From Clostridia bacterium (GTDB lineage: Bacteria > Bacillota > Clostridia > Oscillospirales > Acutalibacteraceae), in contig JAFSIV010000004.1 of NCBI GenBank assembly GCA_017439585.1, positions 186,001-250,000 of the forward strand: a stretch of 64,000 bases of DNA, given 5' to 3'. Within the stretch, counting starts at the first letter, position 1; the number at the start of each line of letters is the position of its first letter. The notes under the pieces are model-generated. The model did not search any database, was not told where the DNA came from, and saw nothing but the letters and a program-made list of their open reading frames with translations. Of this stretch, positions 1-8,067 are shown one piece after another. The position numbers were made by a program, and so were the translations under genes.

Positions 1-1206
1 ATTAGAACCGTTAACAGTATGATTCCAATCTGGAAAAAGGCGAAAACGGATTTAAAAGAAGAGGATTACAACAGCTTTTATAAAGAAAAGTTTTATGATT
101 ATAACGACCCTGTTAGAACAATACATTATAAAACCGAAGGTCAGGCAACATATTCTGCTTTGCTTTATATCCCGAAGCAACCGCCTTTTGATTACTATAC
201 CAAGGAATTTGAAAAGGGCTTGCAGTTATATTCAAAAGGCGTTTTAATTATGGATAAATGCGCCGACCTTTTGCCTGATTATTTCAGTTTTGTTAAAGGA
301 TTGGTTGATAGTGAGGATTTATCCTTAAATATTTCTCGTGAAACCTTGCAGCATGACGGGCAGTTAAAGCTAATTGCAAAAACCCTTGAAAAGAAAATTA
401 AGTCTGAGCTTGAAAAGCTTTTGAAAGAGGATAGAGAGGCTTACGAGGAGTTTTTCAAGGCTTTTGGTATCGGTCTTAAATTCGGTATTTACAATGATTA
501 TGGCTTGCATAAAGATGTTTTAAAGGATTTAATTCTGTTTAAGAGTTCAGCAGAAAAGAAGTATGTTACTTTAAAGGAATATACCGAAAAAATGCCTGAG
601 AGCCAGACTGCGATTTATTATGCCGCAGGTGAAAATCCCGAAAAAATAGATATGCTTCCGCAAGCAGATGCCGTTAAGGATAAGGGCTATGATATTTTAT
701 ATCTAACCGAAAATGTTGATGAATTCTCGCTTATGATGTTAGGCGAGTATAACGGCAAGAAATTTATGAATATCTGCGATGATAAGTTGGAGCTTGATTC
801 TGAGGATGAAAAGAAAGCCTTAGAAGAGGAAAATAAATCTTTTGCGGATATGTTTGCTAGTATGAAAGAGAGCATTGGTGATAAAATTAATGCAGTTAGA
901 TTTACTAATAAGCTTAAAAAACATCCTGTATGCTTAACCAGTGAGGGCGGTATTTCATTGGAAATGGAAAAGACTTTAAATTCTATGCCCGGCGCTCAAA
1001 ATGATAAGGTTAAAGCTCAGCTTGTTTTGGAAATTAATGCAAATCATCCTGTTTCAGAAAAGCTAAAAGCATTATATAATGAGGATAAGGAAACCTTATC
1101 TAAATATGCTAAGCTTCTTTACGGCGAAGCTTGTTTAATTAACGGTGCCAGTGTGCCGGACCCTGTTGAGCATAGTAATTTAGTTTGCGAGCTTATGACA
1201 AAATAA
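1..1206 (+). CDS. htpG: Molecular chaperone HtpG (Hsp90 family), 3' part only
   Basis: Hsp90-type chaperone that folds client proteins in the cytoplasm using ATP. The reading frame is open from base 1, so the gene starts upstream and the N-terminal ATPase (GHKL) domain is missing from the window. The visible 401 residues cover the middle and C-terminal dimerisation domains. Family marks near the start are the NSMIPIW segment, YIPKQPPFD, GVLIMDKCADLLPDYF and the strongly conserved SLNISRETLQHD. It ends in a strong hairpin terminator at about 1212-1240. The internal ATG at 19 is not a real start, because homology continues upstream of it. The identification is secure. Confidence 0.95.
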   Translation: MRTVNSMIPIWKKAKTDLKEEDYNSFYKEKFYDYNDPVRTIHYKTEGQATYSALLYIPKQPPFDYYTKEFEKGLQLYSKGVLIMDKCADLLPDYFSFVKGLVDSEDLSLNISRETLQHDGQLKLIAKTLEKKIKSELEKLLKEDREAYEEFFKAFGIGLKFGIYNDYGLHKDVLKDLILFKSSAEKKYVTLKEYTEKMPESQTAIYYAAGENPEKIDMLPQADAVKDKGYDILYLTENVDEFSLMMLGEYNGKKFMNICDDKLELDSEDEKKALEEENKSFADMFASMKESIGDKINAVRFTNKLKKHPVCLTSEGGISLEMEKTLNSMPGAQNDKVKAQLVLEINANHPVSEKLKALYNEDKETLSKYAKLLYGEACLINGASVPDPVEHSNLVCELMTK

Positions 1207-1211
1207 AATTT

Positions 1212-1240
1212 AATCCCCCTCGTTCGAGGGGGATTTTTTC
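1212..1240 (+). terminator. Intrinsic terminator of htpG
   Basis: A perfect 11-bp stem (arms 1212-1222 and 1225-1235) with a 2-base loop is followed by TTTTC. It sits directly after the htpG stop codon. On the minus strand the same hairpin is followed by an A/T-rich run, so it may also terminate the convergent asparagine-synthetase-like gene, whose stop codon lies at 1239. Confidence 0.85.
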
Positions 1241-2777
1241 ACCTTTTAATAAAATATTCTTCATACCAGACAAGAAAGGTATAAATAGTCCAAACCTTGC
1301 GCCAGTTATCTGAATTTCCGTTTATATATTCATTGAAAATAGCGTTTATTTCGTCAATATTAAAAAACTTTTCGGCGGTTTCGCTATTGAATTTTTCGCG
1401 AACATCCTTATTATAATTCTCGTTTGCCATCCATTTTCTGATAGGAACAACGAAGCCCAACTTTTTCCTGAAAGCGATTTCCTCAGGCAAAACCTTTAAG
1501 GCGGCGGTTCTAAGAGCTAATTTATTATTGATTTCATCAATTTTGCAGTTTGAAGGCATACGGGATGCAATATCGAAAATTCTTAAATCGGTTAAAGGCA
1601 TACGAACTTCAAGCCCTGCGGCGCGGCTCATCTTATCAACATTAAGATAAATATCACCTTCAAGCCAAACCTGAATATCAACGTCCGACATTTTAGATAA
1701 TGGGTCTAGGTTTTCGTTTTCTTTGTAAATATCTTTTACTAAATCTATCGGTTCAAAATTTTCGAAATAGGTTTTAAGAATTTTACGTTTTTCGTCCTCT
1801 TTCATTATATTGGTGTTGCCAACATAAAAGGTTTTGAGGTTATCGCCATAGCGTTCGGCGTTTCGATACATATTATATCCGCCGAAAAACTCGTCTGCAC
1901 CCTCGCCTGAATAACAGATTTTAGTATGCTTAGCGGTTGAAATGCAACCTAGCGCAAAGGCTATTGCAGAAGCATCGCCGAGGGGCTGTTCCATATTATA
2001 CATAACATATGGAATAATATTAAAATATTCTTCGGGGGTTATAAGACATCTATTGAATTTTCTGCCTAATATTTCGGCGGTTTTTTGGGCTAGCTTTGAT
2101 TCATCAAGCGCATCGTCCTCATAACCGCAGGAGTTGCAAGCATTTGCATCGGATAAGGCCAAAACATAGGAGGAATCAACACCGCCTGATAAAAAGCTTT
2201 CTGTATATTCGTCCTCGGTTTTAACCTCGGTCATAATATGCTCTAAGGTTTTGTGAAGCTCGTCTGCCCAATCGTTAATACTTTTTGAATTATCAGGATT
2301 AAACTCAGGTTTAAAATAGCGGGTTATCTTAATTTCGCCGTTTTTAAATTCGAGGTATCTTCCGGGCATTAGCTTTTTAACGCCATTGAAAAAGGTTTCA
2401 TCACCTGTGGTATAGGTCATAGTTAAATAAATTTGAAGCATTTTCAAATTCAGTTCTTTTTTAAAGCCCGCATTATCCATTATTTCGCGGATGGTTGTGC
2501 CGAAAAGCAATTCGCCGTTTTCGGTTTGGTAATAGTAAAAAGGCTTTGTGCCGAATTGGTCTCGCATACAAAACAAAGTATCTTTATCGCTGTCAAAAAG
2601 AGCAAAGCTAAACATACCGTATATATGTTTAGCCATATTTCCGCCCCATTTTTTATATGCGGATATTATAATCTCTTTCTCCATATCTTCGCGAGAAAGC
2701 AGGGGATTAATATTTAATTCCTTGCAAAGCTTTTTCCAGTTTCTGATGTGTCCTATATAAGTTTTGATTTCTATCAT
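1239..2777 (-). CDS. Asparagine synthetase-like protein with truncated glutaminase domain
   Basis: Class-B asparagine synthetases amidate aspartate using ATP and ammonia released from glutamine. The C-terminal synthetase domain is intact, with the PP-loop motif SGGVDSS and the GEGADEFFGGY segment. The N-terminal glutamine amidotransferase domain is unusual: family members begin Met-Cys-Gly-Ile, with the processed Cys as nucleophile. This protein begins MIEIKTYIGH and joins the family only at the segment before YGMFSFALFD. About 70 residues, including Cys1, are absent, and an in-frame stop lies eight codons upstream of the start. It probably uses free ammonia, or has a different substrate as in beta-lactam-synthetase-like enzymes; this is inference. 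The stop abuts the htpG terminator. A frameshifted N-terminus was not evident upstream. Confidence 0.85.
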   Translation of the reverse strand: MIEIKTYIGHIRNWKKLCKELNINPLLSREDMEKEIIISAYKKWGGNMAKHIYGMFSFALFDSDKDTLFCMRDQFGTKPFYYYQTENGELLFGTTIREIMDNAGFKKELNLKMLQIYLTMTYTTGDETFFNGVKKLMPGRYLEFKNGEIKITRYFKPEFNPDNSKSINDWADELHKTLEHIMTEVKTEDEYTESFLSGGVDSSYVLALSDANACNSCGYEDDALDESKLAQKTAEILGRKFNRCLITPEEYFNIIPYVMYNMEQPLGDASAIAFALGCISTAKHTKICYSGEGADEFFGGYNMYRNAERYGDNLKTFYVGNTNIMKEDEKRKILKTYFENFEPIDLVKDIYKENENLDPLSKMSDVDIQVWLEGDIYLNVDKMSRAAGLEVRMPLTDLRIFDIASRMPSNCKIDEINNKLALRTAALKVLPEEIAFRKKLGFVVPIRKWMANENYNKDVREKFNSETAEKFFNIDEINAIFNEYINGNSDNWRKVWTIYTFLVWYEEYFIKR

Positions 2778-2811
2778 TTTAAGCCTTCTAAAAGTTTTTT
2801 ATTTTAAAATT

Positions 2812-2840
2812 ATATTATCATAATTTTTTTAACAATTCAA
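2812..2840 (-). promoter_or_regulatory. Candidate sigma-A promoter of the asparagine-synthetase-like gene
   Basis: On the minus strand TTGAAT (2835-2840) is followed after 17 bases by TAATAT (2812-2817), about 35 bases upstream of the start codon. The surroundings are very AT-rich, so chance matches are likely. An overlapping alternative is TTGTTA with TATAAT at 15-base spacing. Confidence 0.45.
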
Positions 2841-2898
2841 CAAAATATTGCAATATTCGACTATTAAAAAACATTTTTTAATAAAATGAAACTTTTTG

Positions 2899-2928
2899 TT
2901 GACATTATGCTATGTTTTGAGGTATAAT
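2899..2928 (+). promoter_or_regulatory. Promoter of rpmH operon
   Basis: TTGACA (2899-2904) and TATAAT (2923-2928) are both perfect consensus, with an 18-base spacer. They lie about 70 bases upstream of rpmH. This is one of the strongest promoters in the window, as expected for a ribosomal protein gene. Confidence 0.85.
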
Positions 2929-2999
2929 CTATATTCGTAAGGTTATGTCCTATTTTGAATTGACTAACCGCTAAACACGATTATTAAGGAGGGTTATCA

Positions 3000-3134
3000 G
3001 TGAAAAGAACATATCAGCCCAAAAAGCTTCATCGCAAAAAAGAACATGGCTTTTTAAAGAGAATGGCAACTGCTAACGGCCGCAAGGTGCTTGCCCGTCG
3101 CAGAGCAAAGGGAAGAAAGCAGCTCACATATTAA
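3000..3134 (+). CDS. rpmH: 50S ribosomal protein L34
   Basis: This 44-residue, very basic protein is a structural component of the large ribosomal subunit. It reads V(M)[17 protein letters not shown] and ends KGRKQLTY, matching L34 along its full length. The start is GTG, preceded by AAGGAGGG at 2986-2993. The gene is first in the conserved order rpmH-rnpA-yidD-yidC-jag. In many bacteria dnaA and oriC lie just upstream. Here the upstream neighbour is an asparagine-synthetase-like gene instead, and I see no DnaA-box cluster in the gap. Confidence 0.97.
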   Translation: MKRTYQPKKLHRKKEHGFLKRMATANGRKVLARRRAKGRKQLTY

Positions 3135-3213
3135 AGCCACAAATTGTGGCTTTTACTTTTTATATAATAAATGTAAGAAGTAAGATGTCATATTTGTTTT
3201 AGTGAGTGAAATT

Positions 3214-3546
3214 ATGAATAGTATAGTTAAAATTAAAGAAAACTATGAATTTAGAAGGGCCTATAAAAAGGGAGAGGCATTGGTGTCTCCGTATTTCGTG
3301 GTTTACTATATGAAAAACCGCAGAGGTAATATAAGGCTCGGTATTACTGTAAGCAAAAAGATAGGCGGCGCGGTAGCTCGCAACCGCGCTAAAAGGCTTA
3401 TAACCGCTGCATTTCGCGGATGTCTTCCTGAAATTTCAGGCGGCTATGATTTTATTATTGTTGCGAGAAACCGTATTTTATCTGTTAAGAGTACCGTTGT
3501 TGAAGAGCAGTTAAGGAAGCTTTTCAAAACTAACGGTATCGTTTAA
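3214..3546 (+). CDS. rnpA: Ribonuclease P protein component
   Basis: Protein subunit of RNase P, which helps the catalytic RNA cleave 5' leaders from pre-tRNAs. Family signatures are [11 protein letters not shown] near the N-terminus and the RNR-type motif VARNRAKRL in the RNA-binding helix. The ATG at 3214 gives 110 residues and matches the usual family N-terminus. A GTG at 3202 would add four residues and has no better ribosome site, so the start is slightly uncertain. It follows rpmH by about 80 bases and precedes yidD by 4 bases. Confidence 0.94.
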   Translation: MNSIVKIKENYEFRRAYKKGEALVSPYFVVYYMKNRRGNIRLGITVSKKIGGAVARNRAKRLITAAFRGCLPEISGGYDFIIVARNRILSVKSTVVEEQLRKLFKTNGIV

Positions 3547-3550
3547 AGCT

Positions 3551-3784
3551 TTGAAAATGAAAACAATATTGATTAAGCTTATTCGCCTTTATCAGAAAGG
3601 CATTTCGCCCTATAAAATACCCTGTTGCCGTTTTACTCCTACCTGCTCGCAATACGCGATTGATGCAATCCGTATTCACGGCGTTTTTAAAGGGTTGGGG
3701 CTGGCGTTTTGGCGGATTTTAAGATGTAATCCGTTTTGCCGCGGGGGATATGACCCTGTTCCTGAAAAACGCTCTAAGAACTAG
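3551..3784 (+). CDS. yidD: Membrane protein insertion efficiency factor YidD
   Basis: Small membrane-associated protein thought to assist YidC-dependent insertion of membrane proteins. The 77 residues contain the hallmark segments [19 protein letters not shown] and the C-terminal [12 protein letters not shown], with the conserved cysteines present. The first possible start is TTG at 3551; ATG at 3557 is equally possible and shortens the protein by two residues. It is packed between rnpA and yidC as in most bacteria. Confidence 0.94.
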   Translation: MKMKTILIKLIRLYQKGISPYKIPCCRFTPTCSQYAIDAIRIHGVFKGLGLAFWRILRCNPFCRGGYDPVPEKRSKN

Positions 3785-3805
3785 ATTTGAATGGATGGTG
3801 CTTGA

Positions 3806-4861
3806 ATGCAAGCCTTGTTTAATATTATTAATGTGCCATTAGGATGGGTGCTTGAAAATCTTGCGAATATTTTCGGCGGTAGCTTTGCCGCAGCGGTATT
3901 TGTTTTTACTCTTTTAATTAATGTAGTATTGATACCGCTTAATATTAAAAGTCAAAAATCTTCTGTTCAGCAGACCCGCATTAAGCCTAAGTTAGACGAA
4001 ATTAAAAAAGAATGCGGCGATGACAGACAAAAATATAGCCAAGAAACGCAAAAGCTATACCAAGAGGAAGGCGTTTCAATGGGTGGCGGATGTTTGCCAC
4101 TTATTTTAAGAATGGTTTTAATGCTTAGTATTTATTGGCTTATCTTATCTCCGCTAACCTATATGACTGGTGTTGATAAGACTAAGCTTGAAAATGTAAC
4201 CAATACCATTTCAACTTCAATGACCGATATGAAGAAGAATGATAAGGATAAATATGAGAACTTTAAAAAGGAACTCAGCTGGCGAGATGGCGGAAGCTAT
4301 AACGAGCTTAATGTTGTAAACATCATTCGTAACAATAAAGAAGAACTTCTTGAAAAATATATCGGCGAAAAGAAATTTAACAAAATAGAAAAAGATTTAG
4401 CTTATGTTGCTAAAAAGGATACAGAGGTTGGTATTGATTATTCATTTATAACTAAAAAAATCAATTTAACCGAAACTCCTAAGTTTTCTATGAATATTTT
4501 CAGAGACGCTAAATGGATTTGGACTATGCCTGTTTTGGCATTTTTATCTCAAATGCTTTCCAGTGTGCTTTCGATGAAGATGCAAAAGAAAATAAACCCC
4601 GATGCGCCAAGTATGGCAGGTATGATGCTTATGATGCCTTTGATGACCTTATTTATCGGCTTTGGTATGCCCGGCGGCGTTGCTTTCTATTGGGCTTGCT
4701 CGTCTCTTATTGGCGGATTTATTCAGCTTGGTGTTCAATATTTCTACGGTCCTCACAAAATGCTTGCTCGCGAGAGAGCAAAAGAGCTTTCGGCTCGTTG
4801 CAAGTTTGAGGAAGGTCAAATTAAAAAAATATCTGCTAAAACTCAAAGTGAAGCAGAATAA
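3806..4861 (+). CDS. yidC: Membrane protein insertase YidC/SpoIIIJ
   Basis: Oxa1/YidC/Alb3 family insertase that moves proteins into the cytoplasmic membrane alone or with Sec. It has 351 residues. A first hydrophobic segment (about residues 22-50) is followed by a charged cytoplasmic loop, then several transmembrane helices. The last ones lie in the Met-rich stretch around residues 270-315, containing FGMPGGVAFYW, typical of the family. It lacks the large periplasmic domain of proteobacterial YidC, as expected for a Gram-positive. A soluble insertion of about 90 residues between helices (about 125-220) is longer than in Bacillus SpoIIIJ. The next gene, jag, is its usual partner. Confidence 0.93.
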   Translation: MQALFNIINVPLGWVLENLANIFGGSFAAAVFVFTLLINVVLIPLNIKSQKSSVQQTRIKPKLDEIKKECGDDRQKYSQETQKLYQEEGVSMGGGCLPLILRMVLMLSIYWLILSPLTYMTGVDKTKLENVTNTISTSMTDMKKNDKDKYENFKKELSWRDGGSYNELNVVNIIRNNKEELLEKYIGEKKFNKIEKDLAYVAKKDTEVGIDYSFITKKINLTETPKFSMNIFRDAKWIWTMPVLAFLSQMLSSVLSMKMQKKINPDAPSMAGMMLMMPLMTLFIGFGMPGGVAFYWACSSLIGGFIQLGVQYFYGPHKMLARERAKELSARCKFEEGQIKKISAKTQSEAE

Positions 4862-4890
4862 TCTATATTCGTTTTAAAGGAGGTTTTACC

Positions 4891-5889
4891 TTGATTAAGG
4901 AAGCTATGGGCTTCGGTGCAACTGTAGTTGAAGCCAAAGAAGATGCTATTGCAAAGCTTGGCGCTTCTGAGTTTGACGATGTGCAAATCGAAGTTATTGC
5001 AAGAGAAAAGAAAAAGGTTTTAGGTTTGTTCGGCGGTAGTGATGCTCAGGTAAGAGCTTATATCGAAGTTGCTGATAAAAAAGAAAAAGCTAATAAAAAA
5101 TCAGCTTCAAAGACCAATAAAGAAAAGACTGTTAATAAAGAAAAAACAGTTAATAGCGAGAAAAAGGTTAAGAAAGAGGCGAAGGTTTCAAAAAGTGAAC
5201 CTGAGATTTCGAAAGAAGAAGCCAAGAAAACCGCTTCTCGCGAATTGCCTGAGTATAGCGAGCCGGTTGACCGCTCTAAGATAGACGCAAATAGCCCCGC
5301 AGGCAAAGCTGTGGCTTATATCGAAACGGTATTGAAGGCTGCTTGCTGCGAAAATACTGATATTAAGGTTGCAAGCCGAGACGGTGGTTCTCTCGTATTG
5401 TTAAACGGCGAGGATTTAAGTGTTATAATCGGTCGCAGAGGCGAAACTCTCGATGCATTGCAGTATCTTGCAAGCTTGGCTGCTAATAATGGCGGTGGTC
5501 ATTATAGAATTTCTATAAATATTGGAGACTATCGTGAGAGAAGAGAAGAAACCCTTAAAATTTTGGCTAAGCGCATTTCAAATCAGGTTTTAAAAACAGG
5601 CAAAAGTAGATCATTAGAGCCTATGAATCCTTACGAGCGCAGAATTATCCATACCGCAGTTCAGGGTATAGACGGTGTTGTTTCAAATTCTTTCGGCGAT
5701 GGCGTTGAAAGAAGAGTTGTAATTTCTCCTGAGGGTGTTGAAGTTCGTCCTCCAAGACTAAACGACCGCCGCAGAAGAAACGGATATAACCGAAATAAAT
5801 CCTCAAAATCTTCTGTCGTTAAAGCTCCCGTTGAAAACCGCGAGCCTAAGAAGGATAGCGATGTTCCGTTATACGGAAAAATCGGTTAA
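4891..5889 (+). CDS. jag: RNA-binding protein Jag (SpoIIIJ-associated, KH-R3H)
   Basis: Jag/KhpB RNA-binding protein linked to cell-wall growth and division in Gram-positives. Domains in order: Jag-N (about 1-55, ending LGLFGG), a Lys/Glu-rich low-complexity linker (about 60-135), a KH domain with the GRRGETLDALQYLASL segment, and an R3H domain with the ERRIIHTAV motif. The start is TTG with a near-perfect ribosome site (AAAGGAGGT, 4876-4884). It ends at a strong terminator. The mnmE, mnmG and rsmG genes that often follow are absent; mraZ follows instead. Confidence 0.95.
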   Translation: MIKEAMGFGATVVEAKEDAIAKLGASEFDDVQIEVIAREKKKVLGLFGGSDAQVRAYIEVADKKEKANKKSASKTNKEKTVNKEKTVNSEKKVKKEAKVSKSEPEISKEEAKKTASRELPEYSEPVDRSKIDANSPAGKAVAYIETVLKAACCENTDIKVASRDGGSLVLLNGEDLSVIIGRRGETLDALQYLASLAANNGGGHYRISINIGDYRERREETLKILAKRISNQVLKTGKSRSLEPMNPYERRIIHTAVQGIDGVVSNSFGDGVERRVVISPEGVEVRPPRLNDRRRRNGYNRNKSSKSSVVKAPVENREPKKDSDVPLYGKIG

Positions 5890-5914
5890 TTAAGCTTAAT
5901 AAGTAATGGTTTTA

Positions 5915-5947
5915 GACCGCACTTTTTTGAAAGTGCGGTCTTTTTTT
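5915..5947 (+). terminator. Intrinsic terminator after jag
   Basis: An 11-bp perfect stem (5915-5925 with 5930-5940) is followed by seven T residues. It ends the rpmH-jag transcription unit and separates it from the division cluster. Confidence 0.92.
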
Positions 5948-5986
5948 ATGTCTTTTTAAAAAATATTAAAAAACGTAAAAAAACAC

Positions 5987-6015
5987 TTGATTTTTCAAAA
6001 AAGTGGGTGTATAAT
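5987..6015 (+). promoter_or_regulatory. Promoter of the division and cell-wall cluster
   Basis: TTGATT (5987-5992) and TATAAT (6010-6015) are spaced 17 bases, about 75 bases upstream of mraZ. The first MraZ-type repeat (6001-6006) lies inside the spacer, so MraZ binding would block RNA polymerase. Confidence 0.75.
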
Positions 6016-6068
6016 ACAAATAAGTGGTGAAAAGTGTGGTAAAATACCATTAAAATGTTTTAAAGTGG
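6001..6068 (+). promoter_or_regulatory. MraZ-box-like direct repeats (candidate operator)
   Basis: Four AAGTG[GT] repeats start at 6001, 6022, 6032 and 6063. Intervals are 21, 10 and 31 bases, close to one, two and three helical turns, so all face one side of the DNA. MraZ is known to repress its own operon by binding GTGG-containing direct repeats upstream of mraZ. The role here is inferred from sequence and position. Confidence 0.65.
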
Positions 6069-6089
6069 TGAATTTGGAGGTGAAAATCT

Positions 6090-6515
6090 ATGCTTTTCGG
6101 CGGTTTCGACCATAAAATTGATAAAAAGGGCAGGGTTTTCATTCCGTCCGCTTTCAGAGAAGAATTAGGCGAAAGCTTTATTATATGTCGCGGTATTTAT
6201 GGCAAGCGTTGTTTAACCGTTTATTCAAAAAAGCAATGGGATATGCTGGTTGAAAAAATCGGAACCTTGCCAAATGCTAAATCAAGTGATGTTAAGCGTT
6301 TTTTGTATGACGGCGCTTTCAATGTTGAATTTGATAGTCAGGGAAGAATTTTAGTACCTCCAACACTTCGAGAATATGCCAAGTTTGATACCGAGGTTCA
6401 TATCATAGGTATGGATACAAACCTTGAAATCTGGGATAACGCTCTCTGGCAAACCGAGAATGAGAGTAATACTCTTGAAAACATTTCCGCTATTATGGAC
6501 GAGCTTAATTTCTAG
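6090..6515 (+). CDS. mraZ: Transcriptional regulator MraZ
   Basis: AbrB-fold DNA-binding protein that autoregulates the dcw cluster. The 141 residues carry two MraZ/SpoVT-AbrB repeats. The first contains DKKGRVFIPSAFRE; the second contains DSQGRILVPPTLREYA. The start ATG follows a strong site, GGAGGTG at 6076-6082. It is first in the cluster, with matching repeats over its promoter. The next gene begins two bases after its stop. Confidence 0.96.
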   Translation: MLFGGFDHKIDKKGRVFIPSAFREELGESFIICRGIYGKRCLTVYSKKQWDMLVEKIGTLPNAKSSDVKRFLYDGAFNVEFDSQGRILVPPTLREYAKFDTEVHIIGMDTNLEIWDNALWQTENESNTLENISAIMDELNF

Positions 6516-6517
6516 TT

Positions 6518-7438
6518 ATGGAATTTAAACATAAATCAGTTTTGCTTACTGAGACAATAGATGCCTTAAACATAAAACCTGACGGTATTTATGTTGATGG
6601 CACTGCCGGCGGTGCGGGACATTCGTCGGAAATAGCAAAAAGACTTAAAAGCGGCAAGCTTTATGCCTTTGACCGCGACCCTGACGCCGTCAGTATTGCA
6701 ACCGAGAGACTTAAAGGATTAAGTGCTGAGGTTGTAAACAGTAATTTCAGTGAAATGAAGTCGGTGTTAAATTCAAAGGGAATAGAAAAGGTTGACGGTA
6801 TACTTCTTGATTTAGGAGTTTCGTCTTACCAGTTAGATACCGCAGAAAGAGGCTTTTCTTATCATAAGGAAGCTCCTCTTGATATGAGAATGAGCAAAAG
6901 CGGTATGACGGCAGAATATCTTGTAAATAATTTTACGGCAGGAGAGCTTTTAGATATTTTCAAACGCTTCGGCGAGGAAAAGTTTAGTTACAGAATTGCC
7001 GAAAAAATCGTGGCTCACAGAGAAAAAGAACCTATTAAAACAACCGTTCAATTAGCTGAAATAATTTCAAACTCAGTACCTGCCTCCGCAAGAAGAGACG
7101 GTCATCCCGCAAGAAAATGCTTTCAGGCGTTAAGAATTGCGGTGAACGGAGAGCTGGATGCCTTAAACAAAGCCTTAGAGGACTGTTTCGAGCTTTTGAA
7201 CAAGGACGGCGTTTTGGCAATTATAACTTTCCATTCGCTTGAAGACCGAATGGTTAAGCAATGCTTTAAAGAGTATTGTACAGGATGTACCTGTCCACCT
7301 GATTTTCCTGTTTGCGTATGCGGAAAAACACCGAGAGGCAGACTATATACTAGAAAACCTATTGAGGCAGGAAAAGAAGAATTAAATGAAAATCCCCGCA
7401 GCAGAAGTGCAAAGCTCAGGGTAATTATAAAAAATTAA
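6518..7438 (+). CDS. rsmH: 16S rRNA (cytosine(1402)-N(4))-methyltransferase
   Basis: RsmH (MraW) methylates N4 of C1402 in 16S rRNA using SAM, tuning the ribosomal P site. The 306-residue protein matches the family throughout. It opens with HKSVLLTETIDAL, has the SAM-binding DGTAGGAGHS loop, LDLGVSSYQLD, and a late AIITFHSLEDRMVK segment. The C-terminal PRSRSAKLRV is also typical. It is translationally close to mraZ (2-base gap) and second in the cluster, the usual place. Confidence 0.97.
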   Translation: MEFKHKSVLLTETIDALNIKPDGIYVDGTAGGAGHSSEIAKRLKSGKLYAFDRDPDAVSIATERLKGLSAEVVNSNFSEMKSVLNSKGIEKVDGILLDLGVSSYQLDTAERGFSYHKEAPLDMRMSKSGMTAEYLVNNFTAGELLDIFKRFGEEKFSYRIAEKIVAHREKEPIKTTVQLAEIISNSVPASARRDGHPARKCFQALRIAVNGELDALNKALEDCFELLNKDGVLAIITFHSLEDRMVKQCFKEYCTGCTCPPDFPVCVCGKTPRGRLYTRKPIEAGKEELNENPRSRSAKLRVIIKN

Positions 7439-7454
7439 GATTTGAGGAGTAGAA

Positions 7455-7925
7455 ATGAACAATTTAAAATATTATAATGATAGCTTAGCCTATGATTTTG
7501 ATATGTTTGCGCCTAAAAAGGCACCGTCGGGCAGTTCTTATGATAATATTGTTGTTATGCCTAAAAAGGCAAATCAGTCGCAAAAGCGCAGAGCGGCGGC
7601 AACTAAGCGTCTTTCCGCTCCTGTAACACTAGTGCTATGCGCAGTAATGGTATTATCTGCCCTTTGCGGAAACATTGCTTTAAGACTTCAAATTAACGAG
7701 GTTAACTCCGAAATAAACGATATGCGCGCGGTTATTTCCGAACTTGATAGCGAAAAGACAAGTTTAGAGGTTGAAATGCAACGCAGAACCTCTTACGGAA
7801 ACTTAGAGCTTGAAGCGATAGGCCTGGGAATGAAGAAGCCCGAAAAGGAAGATGTTACTTATATCAGAGTAAATGATACAAATGCTGCTACAACACAAAA
7901 CGGAGATTTTGTTAGCGAACAGTAA
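7455..7925 (+). CDS. FtsL/DivIC-like division protein
   Basis: Bitopic septal protein expected to act with DivIB and DivIC-type partners to activate the FtsW-PBP synthase. The 156 residues form an N-terminal cytoplasmic part (1-55), one transmembrane helix (about 57-78, APVTLVLCAVMVLSALCGN), a short coiled coil (about 80-110) and a tail ending in a polar region. Sequence similarity to named families is weak, as is normal for FtsL; the call rests on topology and position between rsmH and the penicillin-binding protein. The start follows GAGGAG. Confidence 0.75.
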   Translation: MNNLKYYNDSLAYDFDMFAPKKAPSGSSYDNIVVMPKKANQSQKRRAAATKRLSAPVTLVLCAVMVLSALCGNIALRLQINEVNSEINDMRAVISELDSEKTSLEVEMQRRTSYGNLELEAIGLGMKKPEKEDVTYIRVNDTNAATTQNGDFVSEQ

Positions 7926-7991
7926 TATTTTTAAAAATAAAAATAATATAATAATTTAGTGCAATTTAGCGCGGATTATGGTAAAATAGTA

Positions 7992-8021
7992 TACGAGAGT
8001 TGAATTTTTTCGACTCTCGTA
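7992..8021 (+). promoter_or_regulatory. Hairpin in the leader of the penicillin-binding protein gene
   Basis: An 11-bp stem with one G-T pair (7992-8002 with 8011-8021) has an 8-base T-rich loop and lies about 47 bases before the start codon. No T run follows, so it is not a standard terminator. It may slow or partially end transcription from ftsL, or stabilise a processed 5' end. The 136-base gap is unusually long for this compact cluster. Confidence 0.45.
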
Positions 8022-8067
8022 TTCGGGCATTATAATATATTATATTTTTGCTGGGTGGTGTGTGCTT

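Noticed and set aside
2778-2999. Possible chromosomal origin near rpmH
   Set aside because: The gap is AT-rich and next to rpmH, but I see no cluster of DnaA boxes (TTATCCACA-like) and no dnaA or dnaN gene.
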